Assembly: GCA_024734495.1 (NCBI GenBank)
Contig: JALMQS010000099.1
Location: 100,181,379-100,245,378, forward strand
Origin: Forficula auricularia
Taxonomy: Eukaryota > Arthropoda > Insecta > Dermaptera > Forficulidae
Direction of reading: 5' to 3'
Length of the DNA stretch: 64,000 nucleotides
Positions 22,905 through 33,102 of this stretch are shown here, one piece after another; position 1 is the stretch's first letter; the number at the start of each line of letters is the position of its first letter. Under the pieces are notes generated by a model that had not been told where the DNA came from, did no database searches, and saw nothing but the letters and a program-made list of their open reading frames with translations. Both the position numbers and the translations under genes were made by a program.

Positions 22905-25440
22905 AGCCCTAAAAACCACGAAAATTTCGGACTTTTTTCAGATTTTTGCATTTGCTTATAAATCGAAAACCATGTGTCTGACAGAAAATTGCATCCTTAC
23001 CAAAATGAAAGAGAATAAAATTTCACCCCAGATATGATCTTAAAAGTTAAAATCAATTTAGCCGTTTTGCCACAAATCATCTTCAAATATAGGCAATTTT
23101 TACCAATTTAGCGGAAAATTGGATTATGCTTATTAGGTGGTCACAAGAAACCACTCTTCGAAATTTGGTGCTGCCCCTAATAGTTGCCAATTGGCTAAAA
23201 AAAGAAATTGGCAAAGTTTCATCTTAATTGGACAAAGGTATCCCGTGCCGCAATGAGGGCGGATCATGTCTTGTCTTGGAAAATGCTGGATATCTACAAA
23301 TCTAAAAGTTTTAACAAAAAAGTGGCTCAAGTAAACTTCAAGCATCAAAATATCCTAGAAAATGAGATAAGAATCAAGTTTCTAGGATGAGTGGTTTTCA
23401 TTTTATGAATGAAAAACTGCAATTTTTTGAAGTTTTTCAAAAACTTCAACTTCATTGAGGCACGGATTACCGTTGTTCAATTAAGATGAAACTTTGCCAA
23501 TCTATTTTTTTGCCCAATTGGCAACTATTATGGTGGTCACCGCAAAAATTCGAAGTGTGGTTTCTGGACCACCTAATAAGCATAATTAACTTTTCCGCCA
23601 AAATTTCCTAAATTTGACAATTAATTGTGGCTAAACGGCTGAACCGATTTTAACTTTATTCGTTCTATTTTCTTTAACGTTATGGTCTTTCATTTTGGTA
23701 AGAGTGAAATTTTCGGTAGATCGCATGGTTTTTGAGTTATAAGCAAAAATCTGAAAAAAGTCCAAAATTTTCGTGATTTTAGGCCCTCAAGAATTTAGCA
23801 TCAGCCAGAAACCGTCGCAAACTCATATAACTCTTATTTGGGATGCCTAACGTCGATTAAAATTATTTCCACGTTGTACATATTTATTAGCCATCGCGGC
23901 CTTTTTTCGGTCTAATTTGCCTCTAGTCCAGTAAATAGAGGATCCAAAAAGTGGTTCAGTTACATTAATTGTCAAAAATGTGCTCCTTCATGGTGAAAAT
24001 AGGAAAAAAAATCGAAAAAAATGCTAGTTTTAGGGATATTCAAAAGTGATCTCGGGGGCTGTTTTTTGAATCCCATCAAAAAATCGAGCACAAATTTTCT
24101 ATTTTTTTTTTAATCGACGCGAAATTTTGTCCACTTTAATTTATTATAGAACGGTTATTTACATAATATGAACTCTTTTTGAGTTATAAGCGAAAAAATT
24201 GAAAAAAGTCCGAAAATTTCGAGGTTTTTCGGCCACTGAAAGTTGTCCCCCACACTTTTGAAGTCGTAAACTTAAATTTGGCTTACCCACACCATACCAA
24301 GCGATCATAGAAAAAAATATATTTTCCCGTAATTAATGTAAGCTGAAACACCCTTATATAATGGGCTACTATTTTGTTCTAAATATTTATTTACTGTTAC
24401 CTACCATGGCTGCTGTGCTATCATGATTTTTTTTTCAATTCAAAAGTTTTTATTTACAATATATATTATACAATTTTCATAAGTACATTATATAATAAAA
24501 TAGTTGCATTCCTTTTAGAAGTAGTCAAGGCAAATTATGTGAAAAAATGACATAAACAGGAAATAATTCGCGGTAAAGATTTTATTTCTGGAGTACCTTT
24601 ATTTGTACTCCAATATTACTACCCTAAGATTTCCCCCAAATCTGTGTTGTAGAAATTTTCTACGCGCCTCAAAATGAGAAAATTTCGGACTTTTTCAAAT
24701 TTTTCTTGAATAACTCAAAAATGGCTTATCAAATCAAAAAGATATCTATTAGATAAATTAAAGCGCTTTAAATTATGCGTAAAATTATACAAATTTCATC
24801 TATTTATGTTCAGTAGAACCATTACTAGCGCCTGTCAAAAAAACAGCCCGATCACTTTTGAATATCCCCTTTTTTCGATTTTTCCCCATTTTGACCATGA
24901 AGGAGCACGTTTTCGACAATGATCACTCTATTTCATTTTAAACTAGATTTAAATTTTCTACAATTTAAATGAAGTTTCATATTAATTGATAATGGTAACA
25001 TAAGGTTGAAGTTTTGAAAAAATGCCAATTTTTGCAAATAATCGCAGTTTTTCTTCATAAAATGACTTATCCTAGAAACTTGATTCCTATCTCATTGTAT
25101 AGAAAATTGTATTTATTTGAACGTTTACTTGGTCCACTTTTTTGATAAAACTCTTAGATTTATAGATTTTCTACATTTTCCGGACAGATTAAATCTTTAT
25201 AACTTTATGCGTAATTTATAGAGCTTTAATTTATCTAAGTAAAGATCTTTTGTATTTGATAAGCCGTTTTAGAGTTATTAAAGAAAAACTGAAAAAAAAA
25301 CTCCGAAATTTTCTCATTTTGAGGCGCGTAGAAAAATTTCCACAACACAGATTTTGAGGGAAAACTTAGGGTAGTAATATTGGAGTACCAATAAAGGTAT
25401 TTCAGCAATAAAATCTTTACCGGGAATTATTTCTTGTTAA
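22905..25440. repeat. Nested inverted-repeat (foldback) complex
   Basis: At least four pairs of inverted arms: 22905-23250 with 23455-23800; 23275-23510 with 24960-25185; 23940-24080 with 24830-24945; 24555-24790 with 25190-25440. Recurrent text such as TTCGGACTTTTTTCAGATTT also occurs in the arms of the 47019-49725 element. Short frames here are read through these arms and are not genes. A CCGCCCCTG end at 25754-25762 could close a separate element that begins at the CAGGGGGG near 22780. Confidence 0.75.
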
Positions 25441-25775
25441 AATCGTTATTTGCCTGGACTAAAGAAGCTGTAACTAAATTTTTTTTAATTTTAAAAAATA
25501 TCTATTTTACATGAGTAGTCTCAACCAATTTGTTAAATATGAAGAACTCAATTAGCGAACTATAGTCAAAGTATATTATAATATACATTTAATAGGTATT
25601 TTACCTGTATATTCTCACCTGCTTCATGCGCTATTTTTGTTTGTTTTTAATTCTACAGAGGGTCAAAATTGCCTCTAAAAACTACTTTTGAAGTCCAAAA
25701 TTTTAAAATCCCCCACGGGGTGTCGGTACATGATCCCGAAATGAAAGTGTGTTACCGCCCCTGGTATAAGTGTAA

Positions 25776-26147
25776 TGTTATATAAATATAGAACAAGAAC
25801 AGGATAATGTAAATGTAGTCAACTCTTTCAGGCTCGGCAAATTCACACCAAATAAAAATAGACCATTGAAAATTATATTTGATAACGCTAATTCCGCTGG
25901 ATCCATATTTTTCAATAGATCTAAATTAGCAGAGACCAATGAAATTAAAGACTATACTATTAAAAAAGATAAAACTATTATCGAAAGAGAATTTATGAAA
26001 TCACTATGGATGCAAATGCAAAAAAGAACTGACTCTGGTGAAAAAAACCTAAAAATTAAATATTTTAACGGACATCCAAAAATCATCGATGATACTGTTC
26101 AAAAAAACGGGGAAGCTACTTGTTCTCAACCTATTACCAAAATGTGA
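25776..26147 (+). pseudogene. LINE (family B) ORF1 protein, C-terminal part
   Basis: This frame is open from 25776 after a TAA and ends at TGA 26145-26147. It reads RLGKFTPNKNRPLKIIFDN near the start, then FMKSLWMQMQ and LKIKYFNGHPKI near the end. RPLKI(I/V)F and LKIxYxNGxPKI are typical of the C-terminal region of the ORF1-like RNA-binding proteins of insect non-LTR elements. The N-terminal part, including any coiled coil or zinc knuckles, is missing because the element is 5' truncated at about 25765-25776. The last 55 nt overlap the ORF2 frame, which is in the -1 phase. A heptamer A AAA AAC at 26102-26108 lies in the ORF1 phase inside the overlap. Confidence 0.75.
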
Positions 26148-28948
26148 GAGGTTTGAGGACAAAACTCGACTACCTGAGAGCAATAGCACCAACCTGGGAA
26201 TTCGACATAATTGCATTCAGTGAAACATGGCTAACAGAAGATATATCATCGGCAGAACTTGGATTAAATAACTACTCAATATTCCGATGTGATAGGACCC
26301 CCAACACTAGTCAATTCTCAAGAGGAGGAGGTGTACTCATTGCAGTGAAGAGGAATTTTGCAGCTCAACAAATTAAAATCAGTATTAATAATATAGAACA
26401 TCTCTTTGTCCGAATAATTATAAATAATATAAAAATTATTGTTGGTTGTGCATATATTCCTCCCAGTTCTAAAAATGATACTTACAATAGTCACTTGGAA
26501 GTAATTGAAATATTAATGTCAAAATATTCTAACTATAAATATATATTCCTGGGCGATTATAATCTACCAGAAATAAACTGGCTATGTAAAACACTACCAC
26601 TAAAGATTAATCCAACTAGACCTAATGAACACATTAGTTTTGTGGAATTCCTCAGGTTCCATGAACTCTCACAACATAATAACGTCCCCAATTGCTCTGA
26701 GAACATTCTCGATTTGGTTCTATCAAACATAGATAACATCATTACTCTCCCTTTTTCCCATGGTGCCACAAAATCTCCTGATCCGCTTCATCCTCCATTA
26801 AGCATAGAATTCACAGTTGTCTCAGATGCCAGTTGTAATAATTATACACAATATAAACCAAACTTTAATAAATGTAATTTTGACTTAATGAACGATTATA
26901 TAAATTCAATCAATTGGGAAATGCTATTTGGTGACGGCGATATAGAAGTATCTACTTGTAAATTTTACGATGTTCTTCAGACCTGTATCAATGAGTATGT
27001 ACCAATAACTAAATCTCATACTAGAACATTTCCCAAATGGTTCACCAATGAACTCAAAGAAATTATTTCTACTAAAAAATATTTACATCGTGAATACAAA
27101 TCGAGTGGCTTATGTAGTATTTACCAAAAATTTTCCATGTTAAGAGCACAATGTAAAAAATTGTCTGTAGAGTGCTACTCCAGTTATATTAGAAATATTG
27201 AGAATTCGATAGCGAATAATATCAAGCCATTTTGGTCTTATATCAATGCTCTAAAATCAAAACCTTCTATCCCCCAGCAAATGTATCTCAATGACAGTGT
27301 CGCTAACTCAGATGCAAGTACTGCAGAATTGTTTGCAGATTACTTTTCTCAATCATACTCCTTAAAATCTATACCCTTATCTGAAATCCATATTCCAACT
27401 AACCTCTCCATCCCCTACCTAAATATATCATTAGACGATATCAACTCCAAAATAAAAACTCTTGATATTCATAAAGGATCAGGACCTGATAATATTCCTC
27501 CCATTATCCTGAAGAACTGCCCATCAATATGTATACCTCTATTAAATCTATTTGACCTATCTCTAACTTCAGGAATCTTTCCCGCTTGCTGGAAGATCAG
27601 CTACTTAAGACCAATTTTAAAAAAGGGAAACCCCTCCCTAATAACTAACTACCGACCTATATGTATTCAATCAACTATTCCAAAATTATTTGAAAGTATA
27701 ATCCGTGATAAACTATTGACAATAACTAAGTATATTATCCCTCAGCAACATGGATTTGTTACTGGCAAATCAACAACAACAAACCTTCTTTTATTAGAAC
27801 AATATTTACTAAATGCTCTTACACAGTCATCCCGTGTCGATGTCATCTATACTGATTTTAGTAAAGCATTTGACAGAGTTAATATCAACTTATTACTTCA
27901 CAAAATAGAAAAATATGGAGTTACAGGTAAATTAATAAATTGGTTTAAAACCTATTTATTGGATCGAAAGCAAACCGTCAAAATTAATGACTCCACCTCT
28001 GAAGTGATTGATGTTCCTTCAGGAGTCCCCCAGGGCTCTCATTTGGGGCCTCTCTTATTTCTACTATATATCAACGATATATTTTCAGTGTTTACTGATG
28101 TTGAATTTCTTCTATTTGCGGATGATCTAAAAATATATAAAAGAATAAGCAATAATATTGATACTACTTGTCTACAATCAAATCTTAATAGACTATATGA
28201 ATGGTGTGAGAATAATGGCATGGAGCTTAACATTGATAAGTGCTATGTTGTATCTTTTCACAGACATAAAATTCGACCTATACTATCATATTCAATAGGC
28301 GGTAGCTTTCTTTCTCAGGTTGATCACATATGCGATTTGGGAGTTACCTTCGAGTCTTCTCTCTCTTTTTGTCTTCATATAGAAAATATTTGTGGTCAGT
28401 CTTTTAAACTTCTGGGATTTATATATAGAAATACAAAAAATTTCAAAAATTCCAACTGCCTAAAAATACTATTTAACTCCCTAGTAAGAAGCAAGCTGGA
28501 ATACTGCAGTTTAATTTGGTCACCGCATGTCCAACATCAAATTGACCAAATTGAAAGAGTGCAAAATAAATTTTTAAAAATTATATCATATAAATTCTCA
28601 TCAACTAATAACTCTCTTACCCCATATAACTATCCCTCTTCTAGACTCTTAAGAACCGAACTAAATATCCAAAGTTTGTCATCCCGTAGACTACAAAATG
28701 ACTTGATATTCCTTCGAAAACTGTTGAATGGTCTGATTGATTGTAGTGAAATTCTCCAATATATTAATTTCAAAGTACCTCAATATTACAGTCGCATTGT
28801 CGAAACCTTTTTTATCCCCATTTGTAATACTAATTATTCAAAAAATACAGGGCTGAATAGAGTGATGCTAAAGGCAAACTCCTCACAATTGGACTTCTTT
28901 TCATGTGGTGTGAGGGATATCAAAAGATATTGCTCACACTACGATTAA
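26093..28948 (+). CDS. LINE (family B) endonuclease/reverse transcriptase, intact frame
   Basis: An uninterrupted frame open from just after a TGA at 26090-26092 to the stop at 28948. No ATG occurs in it until about codon 131 counted from 26120, inside the endonuclease domain, so translation probably depends on ORF1. From 26120: APE endonuclease YYQNVRGLRTKL (about 5-16), FSETWL (33-38), GGGVLIAVKR, GCAYIPPSS, GDYNLPEINW (about 145) and DPLHPPL as the terminal Asp-His site. RT motifs follow: GSGPDNIPP, LRPILKKGN, NYRPICI, QQHGFVTGKSTTTN, YTDFSKAFDRVN (motif A Asp), PSGVPQGSHLGPLLF (motif B) and LLFADDLKIY (motif C, about 665). A C-terminal thumb/connection region follows (CSLIWSPH). The order fits the jockey superfamily. 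It lacks stops or frameshifts over 2.8 kb, so the insertion is recent. A 3' UTR and an (AAATA)n-like tail end at about 29287. Confidence 0.9.
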   Translation, partial: YCSKKRGSYLFSTYYQNVRGLRTKLDYLRAIAPTWEFDIIAFSETWLTEDISSAELGLNNYSIFRCDRTPNTSQFSRGGGVLIAVKRNFAAQQIKISINNIEHLFVRIIINNIKIIVGCAYIPPSSKNDTYNSHLEVIEILMSKYSNYKYIFLGDYNLPEINWLCKTLPLKINPTRPNEHISFVEFLRFHELSQHNNVPNCSENILDLVLSNIDNIITLPFSHGATKSPDPLHPPLSIEFTVVSDASCNNYTQYKPNFNKCNFDLMNDYINSINWEMLFGDGDIEVSTCKFYDVLQTCINEYVPITKSHTRTFPKWFTNELKEIISTKKYLHREYKSSGLCSIYQKFSMLRAQCKKLSVECYSSYIRNIENSIANNIKPFWSYINALKSKPSIPQQMYLNDSVANSDASTAELFADYFSQSYSLKSIPLSEIHIPTNLSIPYLNISLDDINSKIKTLDIHKGSGPDNIPPIILKNCPSICIPLLNLFDLSLTSGIFPACWKISYLRPILKKGNPSLITNYRPICIQSTIPKLFESIIRDKLLTITKYIIPQQHGFVTGKSTTTNLLLLEQYLLNALTQSSRVDVIYTDFSKAFDRVNINLLLHKIEKYGVTGKLINWFKTYLLDRKQTVKINDSTSEVIDVPSGVPQGSHLGPLLFLLYINDIFSVFTDVEFLLFADDLKIYKRISNNIDTTCLQSNLNRLYEWCENNGMELNIDKCYVVSFHRHKIRPILSYSIGGSFLSQVDHICDLGVTFESSLSFCLHIENICGQSFKLLGFIYRNTKNFKNSNCLKILFNSLVRSKLEYCSLIWSPHVQHQIDQIERVQNKFLKIISYKFSSTNNSLTPYNYPSSRLLRTELNIQSLSSRRLQNDLIFLRKLLNGLIDCSEILQYINFKVPQYYSRIVETFFIPICNTNYSKNTGLNRVMLKANSSQLDFFSCGVRDIKRYCSHYD

Positions 28949-29287
28949 TTCTCTAATAGATTGTATTATATTATTACATGCTTTATATTAGCTTCACTGT
29001 ATGTATCTATCTGTGTACTATTTATCTATCTATTAATGTGACTTTTGTTCTGTTAAATTTATCTATAAAAATAATTGTTACCTACTCAATTTAAATGAAA
29101 TAATATAATTATAATAAAAGCATTACATTATGTTAAATTCCGCAAACTTTTCTCTATAAAAATAATTAAGACTATAAATTAGTATTTTAGTTTTGTTAAA
29201 TTGTTGATTTATTGTATAAAAATGTATATTGTAACTGGGATAACTCCCGTATATCGAATAAAATAAAATAAAAATAAAATAAAAATA
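28949..29287 (+). other. LINE family B 3' UTR and tail
   Basis: AT-rich region after the ORF2 stop, ending in AATAAAATAAAATAAAAATA-type repeats at about 29256-29287, the likely 3' terminus of the retrotransposon. Short minus-strand frames here are not genes. Confidence 0.7.
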
Positions 29288-29409
29288 TTTCTTTAGAATG
29301 TAAGCGTATTTCTTGTAAATAAACAAGAACTGATGCGGGGGACATGTCTGTTGTATATTTAGTCAGGTTATCAGGAATGGGACAATTAGAAAATAACAAT
29401 CAATATATT

Positions 29410-29615
29410 TTGAAGGAGACAATAAAAGAGTGTGTCTTCTGCTGTAATTAAAATTTTTATTTATTTATAATGAGACTATAGTTTCGAGGGCTTTACCCTC
29501 GAAACTATAGTCTCGTTGTAAATAAATAAAATTTATAATTCCAGCAGAAGACACACTTTTATTGTCTCCTTCAATATATAAAAATTCTGCTACTCTCGGC
29601 AAAAACTTTCAATTT
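29410..29615. mobile_element. Small palindromic element with half-hammerhead motif and 12-bp TSD
   Basis: The 206-bp insert is flanked by the perfect direct repeat AATCAATATATT (29398-29409 and 29616-29627). It is largely a palindrome: arms 29412-29490 and 29496-29572. The centre holds GAGACTATAGTTTCGAGGG and its inverse, which is the 3' half of the hammerhead seen at 56695-56735 (GAAACTATAGTC). The right terminus TCTGCTACTCTCGGCAAAA is shared with the element ending at 56940. The CTGATGA part is missing, so both strands carry only half a ribozyme. Confidence 0.8.
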
Positions 29616-29948
29616 AATCAATATATTGTATAACTTTCGGTTATATTTGAAAAATTCTTCGGTATAACTGTAAAAAATTCACAAAACCATCCAAATAAAC
29701 ATCATTATTACTAAAATAATATAATCTGGATTTTTGGACAAGTGAGAGTTGGAAATGGTTGCATAGGTATGGTTCCGTTAAACCAGTTTAATTTATTATT
29801 ATGATGATGATAAAAGATATCTGATATGTTTATCTTTACTTCTTTTTAATTGAATTTCCTACTAAAATACCTTAAAAATATTCATATATTCTTGTATTTT
29901 TTTTAATATCGCCCACTCCCCCATAAAAAATTTCTGGATCCGCCCTTG

Positions 29949-30165
29949 ATAGAAGTCGACAGTTGTTTTTGTTTTTGAGGTTCTTTAACAGCTTTTTTCT
30001 GTGCGTCACCGGTTGGATATTTAGCAGCGAATCGGTATGTTTTGTAGTGAAGTGTCTCTCCAAATTTGACTTCTTATTGCCTCAACTCCACCTATTCTCA
30101 ATGTTCTCTGTTGAGTGTTTTTATCCTGTTTGCAGTATTTTTTTTTTTTTTTTTTTTGCAGTATA
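29949..30165 (-). pseudogene. hAT transposase, N-terminal fragment
   Basis: Minus-strand frames (with one indel) read VKFGETLHYKTYRFAAKYPT and KKAVKEPQKQKQLST, also MERHFTTKHTDSL in the alternative frame. The LxRHFxTKH block following the zinc finger is typical of hAT transposases of the GTF2I/ZBED-related type. It connects, across the nested element at 22768-29948, to the fragment at 22326-22767. A T/A homopolymer at about 30140-30155 interrupts the upstream part, and no intact BED finger is visible. Confidence 0.65.
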
Positions 30166-30693
30166 ATATTTTTTATGAGTTTTGAAAATAAATTAATATA
30201 ATTATTAATATTTGCGCATGGAACTGGAGAGCCGCATCTTGACATCGAAAGAGCCACATATGGCTCGCGAGCCGTAGGTTGCCGACCCCTGGTCTAGGGG
30301 GAAGAATTGGGGTCAGTGGGATGGGTGGGGATTAGAGGAGTCTAGAAAGAGACCCGCCGACGAGGCATCTCACTGACACCTATCCTTCCTCCTAGACCCC
30401 CTTCTTTGCTTATATTTGCTCATATGTTTTTACAATATGACATATGAGGTAGCTAAAGAATAATATTATAGAAGTCCATAAAAATATTTGGTTTTTTAAA
30501 AGAAGTTTTAATAGACTCATAGCAATAATGATGATACAAGTCTTAAAGACATATGAGTTATTTGTTAAAAATCAAAATTTACTTTATCCTCAGTATTTAT
30601 TCCAAAGCTCAATGCCATTAGATATTTGAGAAAGTCTGGAATATTGCCTCTCGCGCTGTAATTTGTAGGTAAATAAATAATTCTATATACATT

Positions 30694-30971
30694 CAGTGGC
30701 GTTGTTAGGGAGTTTACCTAGGGGGTGGGGCCAGCCGGCCAGCTGATTTTAGCCACACCATAAGGTTTCAATTTCGGTAATTCGATTAGAATCAACTATC
30801 TTTTTAGTAGAATTGATAAATTTTGGAAGTAACGAAATCATTTAATGAGAAATACCTAAGTGATGCCTCGTAATATTGGAGTTGCAATTTTTCTAAGGAG
30901 TAGGAGTGGGGCAAAGAGTTATGTAGGGGACACTGCCCCCTTGCCCCCCTCCCCCCTTAACTACGCCCATG
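30694..30971. mobile_element. Short hAT-type MITE (CAGTGGCGT...)
   Basis: The left end CAGTGGCGTTGTTAGGG and the right end CCCTTAACTACGCCCATG are imperfect inverted repeats. Flanking 8-mers do not match well, so the target duplication is decayed. Inside, 30800-30855 matches 10497-10548 (AATTTTGGAAGTAACGAAA). No coding frame. The flanks (30300-30690, 30972-31700) show nothing else recognised apart from the Helitron G-rich block. Confidence 0.5.
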
Positions 30972-31717
30972 TAAAGTTGGGAACCACTGCTTTTGAGGAT
31001 ATATGATGGTACAATCCAAAATTTAACCTCGCCATATTGCTTCTCTTTCGAGATCTATGGTGATTTCAACAAGCTAAAGCGGTTGACTAAATGTATTAAT
31101 CCATTCGTTTTGTACGGATCGCATATTTGTTAATAGTTTGCTACCCGAATTAATTTCCAATAGAATTATAATTATTTCTCTCAGTCAAAAAGGAAATGGA
31201 ATTAAATGAAGATTCGTATAGATAAACCCGTTGAAAGAAATTCAATTGGATATCGCATTTACTATGAAGTAGATATTGATATGAAATAACCCCTCATCCA
31301 CCCTCCGATTAAGGACTTACACTTCAATGATAGCGGATTTCATTTATTCATGTAATTAGAAGAAGCATTTAAAATAATCCAGATCGAAATCAATTAAAGC
31401 TTAATCGAAAATAGGTTGTCCATCTGTCAACCGAGGGCGGCCTGAAGCCATTATAGGGTTAAAAAGTGATCATGGCTCCAATGGAGGGATTGGATCTTTA
31501 GTTGGTTTTTTCAAGCGCTTTCCTTGCGCTTACGCGATCAGCACTTAAGCCATCTTAAGAGAGTCCGCTCTCGTTTGAAGAAAATTCAAGTTTCTTTTGA
31601 AAAGTGTTTTTTTTTGCTTCAAGGTTTTATTTGCTTCAAGGCTTTATGAGAATTTTTTTGATAATATCTCAATAATTCCAAATTTTTTTCTTAAAAATAA
31701 TTTTTAGAAAAAAAAAA

Positions 31718-32111
31718 CCGAGAAACTTCAAAAAATTAAATGCAACAGATAAAATAATAAGAACTCAAAAAAATGCACTAAAAGGTATAAAATAATTATC
31801 ATATTTAGTTACAACTAAACGATGAAATTGTTACATGAAATCACTTTTTGAAGTCGGTGCCAAACATATTTTATGAATCGAAATCGAGGGATCTTAGTAC
31901 GTTTGGCGGGTAATGAAGACAACATCGCGTAAGCTCGCTTATATAGTTTGTTTTGCACAGATTTCAAAAAGTGATTTCATGTTTTATAATTTCATCGTTT
32001 AGTTGTAACTAAATAAGATAATTATTTTATACCTTTTAGTGCATTTTATTTTATTTTTGAGTTCTTATTATTTTAGTTGTTGCATTTAATTTTTTTGAAG
32101 TCGGTTTTTTT
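31718..32111. mobile_element. Foldback element family F, copy 1
   Basis: The arms read ACTTCAAAAAATTAAATGCA ... GAAGTCGGTGCCAAAC and the inverse back to GCATTTAATTTTTTTGAAGT. The unpaired centre contains AGTACGTTTGGCGGGTAATG and ACATCGCGTAAGCTCGCTTA. It has the same layout as 40329-40750 and 53577-53915. Non-coding. Confidence 0.8.
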
Positions 32112-32217
32112 TCTAAAAATTATTTTTATTTTTCTCTTTTAGTGATGTTAAGAATAGTGACTTATGATAATACCTTGCATGCATCTCGTAAGAGAAAGAT
32201 TCGATTTAAAGACAAAA

Positions 32218-32538
32218 AAATTTTCTTATTACATTGAAGGGTTGTTTTTGTCACAAATATAATAAAACAATAATTTCAATAACTATTTGATTTATTTAAT
32301 TGATTAACTATACAGTATGTATGTATGATTTCAAACTATTGTATATTTTATTGTGTTATATAATTATCTATAAAAAGAAAAAAATGTAAATCATTTCAAT
32401 TTTAGAACTACTGAGGATGGTCAACCAGTGGTGACCGAAACTGTATAGTTAATCAATTAAATAAATCAAAAAGTTATTGAAATTATTGTTTTATTATATT
32501 TGTGACAAAAACAACTTTTCAATTTAATAAGAAAATTT
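32218..32538. mobile_element. Foldback element bearing a hammerhead-like motif
   Basis: Arms 32218-32325 and 32441-32538 are inverted copies (for example GATTTATTTAATTGATTAAC with its complement, and TTGTTTTTGTCACAAATAT). The loop holds the ribozyme-like core at 32411-32450. The element interrupts a stretch (32125-32200) that is the inverse of 40250-40310. No clean target duplication was identified. Confidence 0.7.
32411..32450 (+). ncRNA. Hammerhead ribozyme-like motif
   Basis: CTGAGGA (32411-32417, allowed N at position 5), one extra T, stem II GGTC/GACC (32419-32422 with 32433-32436), GAAA (32437-32440), then a stem III of A-U plus CT/AG closing a GTAT loop, and UU as the cleavage dinucleotide (32449-32450). 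Stem I is weak in this copy. The layout, including the single extra base after the heptamer, is the same as at 11294 and 56695-56730. Confidence 0.55.
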
Positions 32539-32773
32539 AAATCAAGTCACTTAAGTTCTGGAAGAATTTTTAAAAAAAGATTTTCAGAAATTTTTTAAAA
32601 ATCTTATAAATTTGATTGTTTTTAGGCTCTCAGGCCATTATTTACGGAGATAGAGACGTTTGAAGATTTTAAAGACATAACTCCCCAGACTGTTTTAATG
32701 GCCCACCTCGCCTTCATCGCCTGTGTACTTATCTGTTCGTTTCTTGAGTTTCAACATGAAAATTGAAACCCTA

Positions 32774-32985
32774 TTACTTAATTTTCTTTACCTCCTCTTT
32801 TTTTTCTCCGTTGAAAGCCCATTGAGTCTTCGCATTCCTTCCCCCTCCCTTTCTGAATCTCATCATCTTGGTTTTTCTCACATTAATTTCTAAGTCATTT
32901 TCTCTAGTGTATGTTTCTAACTCTTTAATCATTCTCTTCATTTCCTTCTCTTCCTCTGACACTATTGCCAATTTTTTTACGCCTT
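32774..32985 (-). pseudogene. LINE reverse transcriptase fragment (family C)
   Basis: The minus-strand frame reads MAIVSEEEKEMKRMIKELET, then LEINVRKTKMMRFRKGGGR. This is the segment just after the YADD box in insect LINE RTs (ADDxAIVSEEEEGM...LELNxxKTKxMRFRKGGG). The catalytic YADD itself is lost: the sequence upstream is GVKKLAIVS. It abuts the left end of the mariner at 32992. Confidence 0.75.
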
Positions 32986-33102
32986 CTATTATTAGGTTGA
33001 TGCATAATTATGGAACGTTTGTATTGGCGCGTTTTTCTTTAGCCAGAAATGGCGTTTTGTTTATTTTTTTGATAAAAACAATCTTCTCTATTTATAAGTA
33101 AC

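Larger units (their letters stand above)
22768..29948. mobile_element. hAT-like element nested inside the first hAT
   Basis: The ends CAAGGGCGGATCCAG and CTGGATCCGCCCTTG are perfect inverted repeats. The flanks are ATAGAACT (22760-22767) and ATAGAAGT (29949-29956), an 8-bp duplication with one mismatch. Inside are a G run, a foldback complex (22905-25440), a LINE (25776-29287) and a ribozyme-bearing foldback (29410-29615). No transposase of its own was recognised, so it would be non-autonomous, enlarged by later insertions. Confidence 0.75.
21904..30291 (-). mobile_element. hAT transposon (holding nested insertions) with 8-bp TSD
   Basis: The left terminus CAGGGGTCGGCAACCTTTTG and the right terminus AGGTTGCCGACCCCTG form inverted ends. 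The flanking 8 bp GTCTAGGG is duplicated exactly (21896-21903 and 30292-30299), the expected hAT target duplication. Transposase remnants on the minus strand occupy 29949-30165 and 22326-22767. The 7.2 kb between them is a later insertion. Without that the element is about 1.2 kb, so it lacks most of the transposase C-terminal half and is an internally deleted copy. It sits in the G-rich block of a Helitron-like repeat. Confidence 0.9.

Noticed and set aside
25754..25762. CCGCCCCTG as a definite right end of a hAT starting at 22780
   Set aside because: The left candidate is a G run without clear complementarity and flanking 8-mers do not match.
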